Source of the DNA: Chlorops oryzae
Lineage: Eukaryota > Arthropoda > Insecta > Diptera > Chloropidae
Length of the DNA stretch: 64,000 bases
Assembly: GCA_020466095.1 (NCBI GenBank)
Contig: CM035806.1
Coordinates: 56,254,916 to 56,318,915, forward strand
Direction of reading: 5' to 3'
The translations under genes were made by a program, and so were the position numbers. Positions 40,601 through 53,715 of the stretch are shown here, piece by piece (position 1 is the first letter of the stretch; every line of letters begins with the position of its first letter). The notes beneath the pieces are model-generated. The model ran no database searches. It was not told where the DNA came from and worked only from the letters and a program-made list of their open reading frames with translations.

Positions 40601-43424
40601 ACGATGTTATGGAAAAATAGTGGAATATGAGCTTTGAACGCAAAATGCTTCGACTCTCAAACAAATGAAATATTTGATGAGAAATTATGGATGAAAAAGT
40701 TATTATTTTATGAAACCAGATTTTTTAATTTTTCTTATAACACGTGTGTACCTTGGATCACGTGTGCTTTGTAATTTTCTCTTTTTCGCTCGTTTTCGCA
40801 AAAACAAACAAAACAAAAAGTTTGTTTACTTGTAATGCTACTGCGTGTGTGCTCATTATGTGTTAGGAAAAACTTTATATTAAAGAAAAATCGATGGCGA
40901 ACACAGTGATGTTTAAAAAATATGTGCAGTTTGAGGGGCCAGCCCCACGCACTGGGTTGGTATGGGCCTGAAAAGAGGCAGTGGTGGGGGTAGAAATATT
41001 TCTATTCATTCGGGTAACGAATTTAGCGGTATTTAATGTTCATTAAAAAATGTAACATCAGCAGGCAGGCAGCACTCATATCATTGAAAATCGAACGATT
41101 TATCATCTCCTTCTTAAGTAATATTACCAGTATCTATTATTCTTGCTGGGGTACCATTTTTCCGGGAATAAATACCACAGAAAAGTAAACAAATACATTC
41201 ATCTATAGCAGTCTTTCTCAAAGTGGGCGATAACGCCTCCTTGTGGGCGTTGGAGACCTAAAAGGGGGAACTAAGGGGCTCAGGCGAAAATGGGAACGTT
41301 GACGTGGTTTAGGCGGTCGATAGTTCATTTGTATGTCCATTTATTTTATTACGGTAACGGTAGTGGTAACGGTTTCATTCCCTGCTTATAACTAATAACT
41401 AAATAATTAATGTTCACATTAACAAATTTTTAAATCGTTTAAAATCTTATTGAATTTCGAATTGCATTCTGCTCATTGAGCTCTTTCATTTTTTGATACC
41501 CTTATCATAGGAGGTGCTGTAAAAATTATAAATCGCTATTTTGTAACATTCGTCATATTGGTTTAAAAATGGCGGCAATTAATTAACAGTGCATTGTCTT
41601 TAGAAACAAATTGTATGTGTGCAAAATTTCAGCTCGCTACCTTCAGTGGAAGTGGCATATTGATTGCAAGATTCTAGGACTGTATGTATAAGTAAAGTTA
41701 AATAGAAGCTATTAAAATGAGGTTTGATAATTAAAAATCAAATTTTGCTTTTGTAACATAGTAACAAATTGTACCACAGTCCAGATACATTACCATTTTC
41801 ATAACAAATCGTGAAGTGTACAGCCACGATAATTTTCTTTCTCAAATTGCGATACACAAAGGCAGCAGGAAATATTGTATTGAAAATGGTTTTTCAAAAA
41901 TATTCAAACGGAAGTTATTTAATAAATCTTTTTTACAGTATCCTTAATTCATACTTAATATACAATAAAAAAAAAATAGCTTATAACAAAAATAAAAGCT
42001 AGAGCTTATACCATATATCTGTTCTTAGAATTAAATTTTCCCGTTCTTTTCCAAGCGATATTATTTCACGTTCATAACCCGATTACAAAATGGTCAACTT
42101 TCGGATGTGGTTTCTCGGTCTCTTTTAATAGTTCTAAAACGGACCATACGACCGCAAATTCCGATTCCGATTTGTCTGCGGAAATTTTTGTTAAGCAATT
42201 TATTAAATTTTCGATAGAGAATAAAATTTACATTTAAGGTTTCATAGCAGTCTCACTATTTTTGCATTAATGGCGGTTAAACTGAAATTTATATAATTTC
42301 TACCAGGTCTGTACCAAGAATGAAGCCATTAACAATTATCAATCGATTATATTTCATTGTTTAGAAATGAAAAAAATCTAAATACACAATAAACGCACGT
42401 GCGTAAATTTCATATTGATTTGAAACTCTTTAGATATTTATGAATTTCCATCGAAAAATGATATTTTGAATGTCGCGCATCCTTTGAAAAAACAATCTAT
42501 GTCTGAAACAAATTCAGTTGAATTTAGTTTTTCTGTCACCGATAAATCAATTCTATACAAAATTTTATTCTCTAAAAAAAACTGGTGATTTCTTTCTTTC
42601 TAACATTTTCAGGCTATTGAATGGTCAGAAAATTTTTCTTGGACATATGTATGTGCAGTCCTTAGAATGATTATTGACGGACTTGTTTATATAATAAAAT
42701 CGGAAAAGCATTCCAATCCTCACATCATTAAATTAAATTAAAGCACATCAAATGTAAAAGAAGACTTTTCGGACCCTATTTATTTTAAAACACAAACTCA
42801 ATTATCGTCGAATTCTCAAAAGAGCTATTAACGCACAGTCCAAATTTTTTCCCTGGTGAGTTTCATATGAGTTACTTGTCCAGTGTTACTCTTTCCTCTG
42901 AATTAAAGTCATATTCCATAGTCTAGAATGCTTCAAGAATAGCGGCGTACAGTCATCAAGAATATTTGATGTGGAGCTCTTTGCTTCGTTGTATTATGAT
43001 AGCATCAATATCCCAATTAAAAATTAGATTCAAACAATTAGATTCAATCTTAACGAAAATAAATACTTGCATTGAAAAAATATATTTTCGAGAAAAAATC
43101 ACTAAAAAATTTAAAAAACTATTAAACAGACTTAAATTAAAATATGTACTCAATGTGGAATTATTTGAAATAAAATACTCTGTTCAATCCGAAGGCAGTA
43201 CAGAATCAGATAAGATTTGTAGATTCTACATATTGATTTTGTTTTAAAATCCGAAATCGAATCGGTTTTTTATACCACATAAAAGATTCTATACTCTCTT
43301 TTGCTCACAAAAGTTTCACGACAAAACCGCGAATAACTTCAACAACGCCTTTCAGTTTGTTTATCAGCATCGAAATCGAAAGATTCACAACGAAAACAAT
43401 GTTTTCATTTAACTTTATATCATT
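37618..43424. other. Long intergenic region, no gene recognised
   Basis: It should hold the 3' UTRs of RagC-D and, from the other side, ocm. A block at 38655-38760 with TATCCGG and TATCTGGCC motifs resembles 56647-57172. Minus-strand frames at 38900-39480 have a coding look but carry many stops and no firm domain. A T run of about 26 bases lies near 40260-40284. No tRNA, terminal repeat or conserved frame was found. Confidence 0.4.
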
Positions 43425-46400
43425 TTAGTCATCAATTAAGATTGTTTCGTTGGAAACACTTTGTTTTGGCTGCTGAAAAACTGTTGGAGAATGATTTTTA
43501 ATGTCTGTACTCGCTACAGAATTTGTATTTGAAGGCGTTGCAGAATTTCCTTGGCACATTAATAATCGTTTGACGTTGCTCCCATCCATTTTTGCTACGT
43601 TGTTCTGAACGGAAAACAAAATATTAGAACATTATTTAATCTCCTTTTGAACAACTTACGTTTGTACGGACAATAAAGGTCCAAACACAATTTTGAGGAG
43701 CTTGAGGATACACTTTCGCAATATGCCTAAAAAAAATAAGAATTAGTTTTATGCGCTAAAATATCCTGAAAAAGGTATAGCATAAAGATTTGGCCCTGGG
43801 AGCCAAATACGAAAAAAGTTGCCTTGCTGTTTAGGTTAATGGATTACATTTAATTAGCTCTCTACTCTGGTAGTCGTTGAATATCCTTGAAAACAGTATT
43901 TTTTAGAGCAATTAAAAAATATCATATCTCAGGTAATAAAAATGGGTACACATAGACAAAATGAAGTAAAATTCAAAAAGTATATTCAGTTGCATCCGAT
44001 ACTTGATCGGAATAAAAAATAATCGAAATTTCATACAGAATTTACAAATATGTTTTGGTTTTGAATCGAACTATTATGTTCTCAATTCAAGCAGACTATT
44101 AAAGTTTGTATGAATATATATGAAATTCAGTCGACCGATTCTATTTCCACAGTAAGATTCTTACTTTTAAGTTACTTTTCAGGCGATTTTATCAAACCAA
44201 AATACATGCTCCTATGGAAGGACATTTTTCATAACAATTTGTTGTTGTTCCAAAAGTCATTACTTAATTAGCATAATAAATGTTGTTAATTTGTTTGCGC
44301 TAATAATTTATATGCATTATTTAGTACTCAGTACTTTTCATTTTGCAATTTTGCAGTGCGAGTATTTTCTTGCCAAAAACTATCATTTTTGCTATTTCTC
44401 AATAATATGGTTAATAGTACTATTTAAAAGCCTTTTCTACTAATATCCGAAAAAAATCAACACGTTAATTTTTGCTGCTATTTTATTTCTGCTTATGCTA
44501 TAATGAATGATTTCTAAGCGCTGTGTCCAAATTGCGTATAGTTGAATGTTTGCCGTTGAATGTTTTAAAATTTGCTTTAGTTTCAGACGTTGAACGTTCT
44601 TTATTGTATAAAAACCTTTATCGAAAAAGCAACATTTTTTGTTTGAAAATGTAAAACAACATCTAGTCATATATTTTAAAATCGGCTGAATAAAAAATAA
44701 ATTTTAATGCATATTTTTCTTTTTTTGTTTTTCGCAAGCTTTTATAGCGCTATTTTCGGTTTTTTCGGTTTTAATCATGATTATTACAAATACATATGTA
44801 AGAAAATCGCGTTATATCTTAATATTAGTTAGGTATATTTTCATTACACTCAGTCAGGCCATATATAACATATATGTATGATTGATATGCATTGATATGA
44901 TTTTGCTGTATCGTTATACCAGGTTTGGCTGCAGTATTTGAATACCAATAGCACACATTAGGGGTATTCACGAAGGCGTGTTAAAAACGTTGGAAAGTCG
45001 GAAAATCGGGAAAATTCGACTCCTTAAAAAATTTTTAAACTTTTTTTGTATATTGCACAACTTTTTAAGCATTTAAAATTTTCCGATTTTCCGACTTTAC
45101 TATTTTTCGACGCCTCTGTGAATACCCCTATTGTATGCCTTAAATGCTGAAAATTAGTTTCTTGGTATTACACGTTGTAAATTTAATCAAAAAGACAATT
45201 GGAGCTTGAGTTACAGTGCAAGTACCAGAACTTAACATCTCTAAGCTCGATAATATTTTCCTTATTTTCTCCTTCCGACTGAAAAAAACGCTCGCAGCTG
45301 TTATAAAAGTTTGTTATTGCGCCTTTACTTGTGACAAATTTGGCCGCCGCTGCTTTAGTTATATAATGAAGGCATTTAAATTTTAACTCTATTCATATTT
45401 TTATTGAAATGAATTCATTCCAAGTTGTTGAAATCATTGTCTGTTAATAAAAAAAAACGAATGATTCACTTAAAGCCCTGCTAATAAAGCAACTGGTATT
45501 CAAGAAATTCAACAACTTCACTTCTGGACTAAAACCTTCTCTATTAATAACAAATGGTTGTACTACTTACTGGTTTAAAAAGTTGTTTGCTTTGGAAATT
45601 CCATTCACTTTTGCAACTCCGAATCCGGGAACTTTTATACGAAATTCTTCTTCACGACATTCGAAATTCACACGCTTAGTTAGGAACCATGGAATATCAG
45701 GGTGACCTGAACACATATAACCGTATACAGCTGTTATTGGAGCAATGTTAGGTTGATTAGAGATGGGTACTTTATTTCTAATTCCAGTAAGCTCCGATGT
45801 CAAATTCGGTAAAGACGTCGTAAACGATTTAGGCTTTTCAATTAAAGCCGGTTTTGAGATAACATGACTTGGCGATACAAATTGTTTGGATTGGTTATTC
45901 ATGGCAAGATTGTTGGGAAATTGAAATAACGGTCGTTGAACAGCAACAACGCCCGTTTTAGCTGGACTAATTGATTTAAACGCCACTTTTTTAAAACATG
46001 TTTCTACATTCGAACTAACTCCAGATACGGATACGGCAATATTAGTGGCATTTGTAACGCTTGCTGCTTTAGTGGGCATCGAATTTTGATTTAGAGTTGA
46101 ATTTAATAATTTTACTTGAAATACTTTCATGTTTGTGGGCATTGCTTTTGGTGTCGATATTGGTGTTGTCATTGATGGTGAAGTGGACGTTACATTTAAT
46201 ATTGTAGCAGGTTTTGTCATTGGTGTTGTCGTTGTTCTGGCTTTTGGTAATACTTTTGTCACTATCTTTGATATCGGCGTTGATGTTGCAATTGATGTTT
46301 TCATTGATGTTAAGATTGGAGTGACGTTTGATGATAAATGTGAATTTTGTGACACTTTGGCTGCACCATTGGAAAATGTTTTCGTTGTAAGTGTTGCAGT

Positions 46401-49400
46401 TGGCGATGCAGTTTTTATGGCCTTTTGACTTGAGGGATATAATTTTTTTGGCATAACATTTCCAGCCGCCGCTGGCAGCAAAGGTAGTGACGAAATTGCA
46501 GGTACTGAAGGAGATGAGGTGGATGAATTCAAATTAGTTGCATTAGGACGTGGCGGTATATTAATCGCCGTTTGTTGAAATCCAGAGCTCGCCAGCTTCC
46601 CACCCGCCATTGTAGGCATAACAGATGGTTTAACAAAGCCTGCCGTAAATGGTCGACTGGCGGCAATAACCGTGCTCTTAAGCTGTTCGTCAGATGATTT
46701 CGAAGAAGAATCAATTAAAATTTCTGTCTGGGATTGTTGCTTCGAATTACTTCCAACCGTTTGTGATACACAAGGCTGGTTAACAGTTTTTTTGATTGTT
46801 GGCAAAACAGTATTTGGTATTTCTAAAATTGTATGTGGATTTGGTAACGTCGTTATCAGTTGTTGATTATTATCCATTGTTTGAACTGATTTTAAACGGT
46901 TTGGCTGTAGGTTTTTATAAGAACTTGAATCAACTAGAATGGACGAACTCTTAGTCTGAAGATTTGTCTTTGAAGGAAGCTTTGTCACTTTCGTGGCTTC
47001 TATGGGCGTCAAGGTTATATTTTCATATATTTCGATTTCATCGTTGGTTGCTTTCATACATTCGGATTCGATGATTTCCAAGCCATTCGTTTCATGTGAT
47101 GTTTGAATTATAAAATTGCTACGTGCCGATGTAGATGCGGAAGATCTGTCATCAGTTGCTTGCATACCCTTTGCAATGGCTGCAGAGGCTGCATGCAAAC
47201 CCAATTCAATGAAGCCAGAATTCAATTTCCTCAAAGGCAATTCATTTCCCTTGACAATCGGCATGCTAGTAGTAGTAGTCGTAGTCGTAGTCGTTGCCAT
47301 CATTGCCGATGGTTGGATATTCGAGCTTCCCACTATTACACAATCATCTTCTATATCCTTATTTAACTGACTTGCATTAGCAAGTTGTTGTTTTGGTTTT
47401 TGTATAACTCTTTTTTGGCTTCCTTCGATTTGTTTATATTGATTTTTTTCACCGCCTAGGTAGATACGCCCGCCTGATTGTTTCAACCAATAAGCTGCCG
47501 TTTGAGAAGTTTTTGTTTGTATTTTATGTAACCACTCATAAGTTTCTCGAGTCATCATCTTGCCATCGACACTCTGAAGTAGTACTAAAAGCGGTGGTGT
47601 AGCATCCAACGGAAATGGACCAAAATATATTTTACGTTCTGACATTGGAACAATAAAAGCATCAAAACAAGCACGTTTCAAAAATGGTATTCTTATAATT
47701 TTTTGCTTCTCCAATGCGAGCGATAGAAGCCTTTGTATGCGATCCAATGAAACAATTTCCTTTTGAGTTGGAACAAATATATGCGAGCAATCGTTTTGTA
47801 AATCAAGTACATACCAACTGTGATCATATGGATGCGATTCTGGCAACCTTATGCTATCTAATTTTAAATCAGTTGGATTTTGAATTTTAATATTGCTCGT
47901 CCAATCTTTTTGTTTCGTAGGCTTTTTATCAGCATCAACAACTTCAATGTTGTTAGCTTGGGTTTGAAACTGACTTGAATTTTGGTTTTCTGGTTTAGTC
48001 GTTGGCTGATTATCATCAACTGAAACTGCAGTATTTAATTGATTTTCTTCTTGTTGACTTGGAATTCGTAACGCACCATCGTTCTGCTTTTGTTCTCTTA
48101 GAGACGCAGCTGTTGCCTTCTTGTCGAATTCCTTTGTACGTTGCTTTATCAATGAAGAACAGAGTGTATTAATTTTCTTTGTCAATTCTGGATGCGTTTC
48201 TGGTGTGGGTCTTAAACACGCATGCGAGACATTCGGTTGTAAAAATCCCTTTATATACCAATAATTTAAACGACCTTGCATTATGACAGCTAGATTCGTT
48301 GGTACAAGGGTCTCACCCTGCATAATCAAGCGCCCAATTAATGGCAAGCTGTCTAATGGTGTTTGAGTAATGCTACGTATCGCAGCTGCACCAAAGATCC
48401 ATGGAATTACATCCGTTATTGTTGCTGCAAGAAAAGTTCGTGTTTTCATTTTCACTTCCCATATATAAATAAAACCCTCTTTAAAAGCGCCAAGAAAATT
48501 TTTCCATTGTAATACGCACAGAACATTCTCTGACGAAGGTGGTACGATCTTACTATCACGTTTTAGTGCCATATCAATATCATGCATTTTACGACTAACC
48601 AAATTGTTAAGCATTTTTATTACATCATTATAATTCTTTTTCAGGCCATCGGAGAATGGCGATTCAACTGCGGATGAAGAAGAAGACGACGACATATCTA
48701 ACTGCTTTTCAGCGATTTTGTTCGTTTCAACTTCCGTAGAAGTTAAATTATTAGATATTTCCGTTGATATTTCATCATCCATGACCTGACTTTCTTTGGA
48801 TTTGGCTGTAGATTCTAAATTTACTTCACTTTGTTTGATCTTCTTGACTGCGGGCTGGATTTCACCATCTTTAGACTCAAAACATCTTTTCCTTGGTGGT
48901 AAAAGGGCTTCGGCTAGAGTTTCTGCACTATTATTTCTGCCAATGTCAAAAGTTTCATTTCCGCTTTCCGCTTTCGGTTGTACTTTTTTATTCAGGCATA
49001 CATTTTCTTCTTCACTTTTTTCCAATTTTTTAGCTTTTAACTCATTTTTAATACGGTCAATTTCAAGCTTCTCTTTGTGATAGTAAACTGAACGCATTAT
49101 ATGTTCATTAAGGAGAAGCTGGGATTTCTTATCCTCGATTTGCTCGATAAGGCTGAAAACATTTTCACTTCGTTTGCGATTAATGCTTCTATAGGTTCGA
49201 CTGGGAACCGGAACAAATCGGATACAACCAAGATGCTCTCGATCTTTAAAATAATTTTTTAGAAATTCATTCTTAATACTTTTGACTACAGAGTTATGTT
49301 TCTCATCCTTCTTTTCCATAATTTGAGTTTTCTTCTCATTTTTCTCATTAAGAACTCTATTTTCTTCGGCTATATTTCGGCGAATGGTTTTTGAGCAATG

Positions 49401-52400
49401 CGATTCTTCCTCTGTACTTTCAAACGAATAATGTGCTCTTGAATTGAAATTCATTTTATTACAAAAATCATCATCGGTTTGTGTCATTATTTTCTCGTCT
49501 TCCTTTTCTATTATAAATCGTTTGCCCTCGAGTACATGACCACCGCAAAAACATTTATACATTTCATGTATCATACACCAAACGGCCATATTTTGTACAT
49601 CTTTGAATCGCACAATGGGAATACTACAATGCTTTAATTGTCGAAGGACAGTATCCTTTATATAAATTGGTTCAGCTTGCAGTTGTGATATTACTTCGGT
49701 TATCGTCGTATTGGGTGAACTTCTCGAATCGTTAGCATCACTCAATGGTGTTGAACAGCCTTTTACTGGCGATATTCTACCAAATTCATTATCGGCATCC
49801 CGATAGTCTTGATATCTTTTTGGTACTTTAGTGCAACGCCTTTTTTTATCGTATTGTGTTTCATTGATGAGTAACGTTTCATTCTCAGTTACAACAACTG
49901 TTGAAGTAAATTCCTTTTCCATTCTAGCTAATCGCGCTGTGGCCTGACGTCTCATATTGTAAGCATCCTCCGTGGTTATTGAGCGGCCCTTAAAAAGTGA
50001 AATTGATTAGTGTTTCTCATTGAGTTTTGTAGTAACCCATCGTTTCAAAATATTTTACATTAATTACAGATATGTGGGCCAAAATTCTTTTTAATGCCTA
50101 AATTTCTGTCTCTGTCAACGAAAATCAGTGTTCGTAAAAGAGACAATCAAATAAATAACAAATAAATTTTACCTAAAAATTTATGAATAACGAAATAAAA
50201 TACTCTAGTCCAATTGGAAAAAATCGAACATTACCAAACTTCCATCTTGTTTACTCGCAAATTACAGTAACATTGTTGTCTTGTTTGGCAAGACAAGACA
50301 AGATAAGACAACAATGTTACCGTAATTTACGAAGGAAAAAAATTTAGTTTTGTTAATCATTGATTTTTTTCAATTCGACTAGAGTATTTTATTTCGTTAT
50401 TCATAAATTTTTTGTTAAAATTAATTTTTTATTAATATGGTTTGCTCCTTCAGAAAAACTGATTTTCATTGACAGGGACAGAAGTGAAGGCATTAAAAAG
50501 AATTTTGGCCCATGTATAAACCTTACAAATTATAATCTACTCACATCAGTTTCTATGCGTATTATTTGTGACGGCGTTGTGCTTTTGCAAACACATTGAA
50601 GCATACATTTCGGTTTTCGACAATGTTGCTGCGAATCAATTGGATATCCATTGTTTAAACTTGGGCAAACACAACCCAATTTACAAAACTCCTTCGAACA
50701 TCGCCTTACATCTAAAAAGTAAAAATAACTATACTTGAGTATGTGTTGCATTGGGAAAAAAAAAACTATTCTGCACAAACCGTCTTGATGTTTTGCATTG
50801 GTTTCTATAATTGTTGCGTTTAATCGGCGAAGTTCACAACTAAAGCAAAGAATTGACAAATTAATATTGTATATAGATTAGGTGTTTTATGTGTATGACT
50901 TACATAAGACGACTCTTCTTTGTACCATGCGATGTTTTAGAAGGCACGGAAGGGAGCTTTGTTTGGTTCTTAAGCTTACTCTTCAATTTATCTGTATTGA
51001 TAAATGAGGATGTGCGTTCAAGAGTAGTCATAGTTTCGATCTTTCCGAAAGAGTTTTCACTCAAGCTTAGGGCAACTGAATTAATCATATCCGCCAGAAC
51101 ATTAGCGCATTCAACTTGTATACTATCTTTCTTATCAACATTTGTGTAAAAGCTTAGACCCGAGTAAATTTCTTTACTATCGTTTTGCAAAAAGTATGGA
51201 TCAATTTGTTCACTACGATCAACAACGCGACGTACTAAAATTTGACTACGATCATTGACAAATGGTACCGTAAAGGAAAAAATCTTTCGTGCATCTGTTA
51301 AGTTTTTAGTTGTTTTCGAGGAAGGAATTTGCAATGTTGATAAACTGAATTCAGCCCATTCGCGTGTGATTTTTTCATATGGTAAAATATATTCTAAATA
51401 TCGCTTTGCTATTTCGTTTAAAGGCTTTCCAGTTCCGGGATGCACTTCCAATTCTACTGTGGGCAATTGAACAAGCGTCATGCTACCACCTGAGAGAAGC
51501 ATTTCGTCTGAATCGTTATCCAGTAGAGGCTGACGTAATTTCTCCGACAATGGACATGGTTTAAAAATTGCACGATATGGCTGCTTACATAGTTTCTTTT
51601 TAGTATTCGTTGAAATCGTTTTAAAGCATTTTAGTATATGACAATCAATGCAATTTGTGGTGCAAGTGTAAACACGTTTAGTTGGAAGTCGACTTGTATA
51701 CGGCGTCTTGTATTGATTGACATTATTACCACGAACTCCGTGCAGCTCTACACTTATATTTTCTTCAAGTAGAAATAATTTTTGGAAAAAATATCTATTC
51801 AGTTCCGTTGTTAAAAACGACGCTGCTTTCCAACCTTGACGTGTAAAAGACATATGAGAATTAATGGCCTGCATTGCTTGTTGGGTAGAAATTTTTGTTC
51901 TGGGCTGTCGGATTTTACGTTGCAGCTCACGATATATTGCTGCTTCATTATTAACGATTGCCAGTTTAATATTTTTGGAAAATTTCTGCAAGAAATAACG
52001 CCGCTCTGCTACAGTTCGCAGTTTTTGTAATGATTCTGGAACAGCAGGCATTAAAAAGGCAGGCGGTACACAATTAAGTGTCATCAGGCCATCAGTATTA
52101 ACTTGACAAATTTTCCGATTGGATTGTAGTGTTACCAGTTGTCCGATTTCGGCACTCCTATTTAGCGAATTTTCACGAAAATATTCATCCAATGATTCAC
52201 TAACAAATGCAGCATTCTCTTCTTTGGAACGGAAGGTCGATGGAACCAATGGTGTGCGCATCATGCCAGGAATATTTTCATCTTCAGCAAATCCTAAAAA
52301 TTCTTCACCTGAATCAATACTTGGATCATGATCGCTAGTGCTTGGTGGATTTAACAGTGATGTGGTGTGTTTTCCATTTGCCACATTTGCCGTCTTTGCG

Positions 52401-53137
52401 CACACCTTACTCATCAATAAGTCCAAAATATTGCCACTGCTTTTTGAAACCTTCTGAGTACAATTGATCTTAGAAATCGCAGACAGCTCAGAAGCTTGAT
52501 TGTTGACTTCAGTGGGTTTGGTGCTAAAATTACGCTCTAGAACGCCAGTTTTTTCATTTAATATAAATTCTCCCTTGGGTTCGCAGTCAAATGCTCTGAC
52601 GTTCAATTCCTCTGAAGTATCTAATAATATTGAATCGGTTTTTTCCATCGATAAATTTTGATTTTTCGTTTCATTGTCCTGGACAACGGAATCAATTAAT
52701 TGCGCGTTCCGCTTTCCACTCTTCAATAGTTCCAATTGTTCTTTTAATTGATTTATTATCTCTTCGGAAAGTATTGGATTCTTTGGCGTAATTGCTGTTT
52801 TCTTTATGTGTACGTATTCTTTTACACCTTCCGTTTTTCGCAAATAGCAAACCATTCGCTTTGACCATTGCTTCACATTTCTCTTCCGTCGTTTGATTCG
52901 TTTGCGATAATTTTCATCGAATAGTGGACGCTTTAAACGATTATATTTAATAATTACGTTTCCATTCCGAGCGCTTCGTTCCGCACTGCGTTTTAAAACA
53001 AAATTAAGTCGTTTTACATAGTAGCCAACGAGTTTTAAAATGTTCGATAGATTGTATTTAAGGAATCCCAAGGAGACCTTGTACTTTCGACGCATACTAT
53101 TGAACACACGCCATTGTCGTTCCGTAAACATGACCAT
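43425..53137 (-). CDS. ocm: Large MGA-like cysteine-rich protein, provisional over compensating males (ocm)
   Basis: Six exons join in phase: 53137-50904, 50839-50781, 50711-50545, 49988-45571, 43726-43660 and 43604-43425, giving 2374 residues. All junctions are GT..AG. About residues 766-800 hold CSKEFCKLGCVC and HCRKPKCMLQCVC, a cysteine motif shared by vertebrate MGA and, as I recall, Drosophila Ocm, which restrains male dosage compensation. Basic clusters (RKRIKRRKRN, near residue 80) suggest a nuclear protein. Around residues 1280-1440 is a compact folded-looking region (WIFGAAAIRS, LPLIGRLIMQGE, GRLNYWYIKGFLQP). A second (HSWYVLDLQNDC, RIPFLKRACFDAFIVP) follows at about 1560-1690. A Thr/Ser-rich linker precedes the final GYMCSGHPDIPWFLTKRV domain. 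An open frame continues upstream to an acceptor at 53173, so an upstream start exon is possible. The orthology is inference. Confidence 0.72.
44961..45128. mobile_element. TA-flanked MITE in an ocm intron, 168 bp
   Basis: GGGGTATTCAC and its complement form the ends, with TA at 44959-44960 and 45129-45130. The arms of about 50 bp include AAAGTCGGAAAATCGG and mirrored ATTTTCCGATTTTCCGACTT. It lies in the intron between 43726 and 45571. Confidence 0.85.
50075..50512. mobile_element. Palindromic MITE in an ocm intron, 438 bp
   Basis: TGGGCCAAAATTCTTTTTAA at the left is mirrored by TTAAAAAGAATTTTGGCCCA at the right. The two halves pair over most of their length around a centre of AACATTGTTGTCTTG and complement. 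It fills nearly all of the 556-bp intron between 49988 and 50545. A half copy lies at 54847-55105. Confidence 0.85.
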
Positions 53138-53173
53138 CTTAATGAAAGAATTTAGCAGTCCGCTCGCCTTCAG

Positions 53174-53715
53174 CTGAAAAAGATTTCCAAAATTTTAGAT
53201 GATTTATCATAATTTAGGTTATTTTGGGTTATTGACGAATTCAATAAATAGGACCTTGAGGCAGCGCGGATCGTAGTCGTAAAATTTTTTTTATAAATGT
53301 TTATATCGGTTTGACAGTTTCAAATTGAGACAATAAAATCCCTAAATAAAAATATAAATTTATTCATTTTATAGAATAAAAAATATTAAGTGAGTCATTT
53401 GTGGACAAACTTCAGACAAAACTTTAGCAAAGTTTCAGGGTGAATCAGGTTATGCTGGTATAGAGAGTTTAAGTGAAGTGTTTTATTTTTAGTTTTGTTC
53501 AAAAACAAAAAAAAAAAACATTCTTGCTATTTTATTGTTCAATATTTTTATAAAAAAAAAAAAAAAAAATAAAAAAAAAAAAAAAAAAAAAAAAATATTT
53601 ATGCACCTTGAAAAGTACAAAAAAGCATATGGTGGTGAATTTCTTAGTCTGCGAAAGTGTTGTGGTCACTAGTTCTACTTAAAAAAAATTTTTCTTTTAC
53701 AAAATGGCGACTGCT
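53174..53715. other. Upstream of ocm, contains long A tract
   Basis: The sequence just above 53173 is a likely acceptor (TTTTTCAG on the minus strand), so part of this may be intron. An A-rich run covers about 53553-53595. No upstream coding exon could be identified. Confidence 0.4.

Noticed and set aside
45571..49988. Many plus-strand frames opposite the large ocm exon (for example 46129-46428)
   Set aside because: They are antisense shadows of a confirmed long exon, with valine-rich composition that simply mirrors its threonine-rich sense strand.
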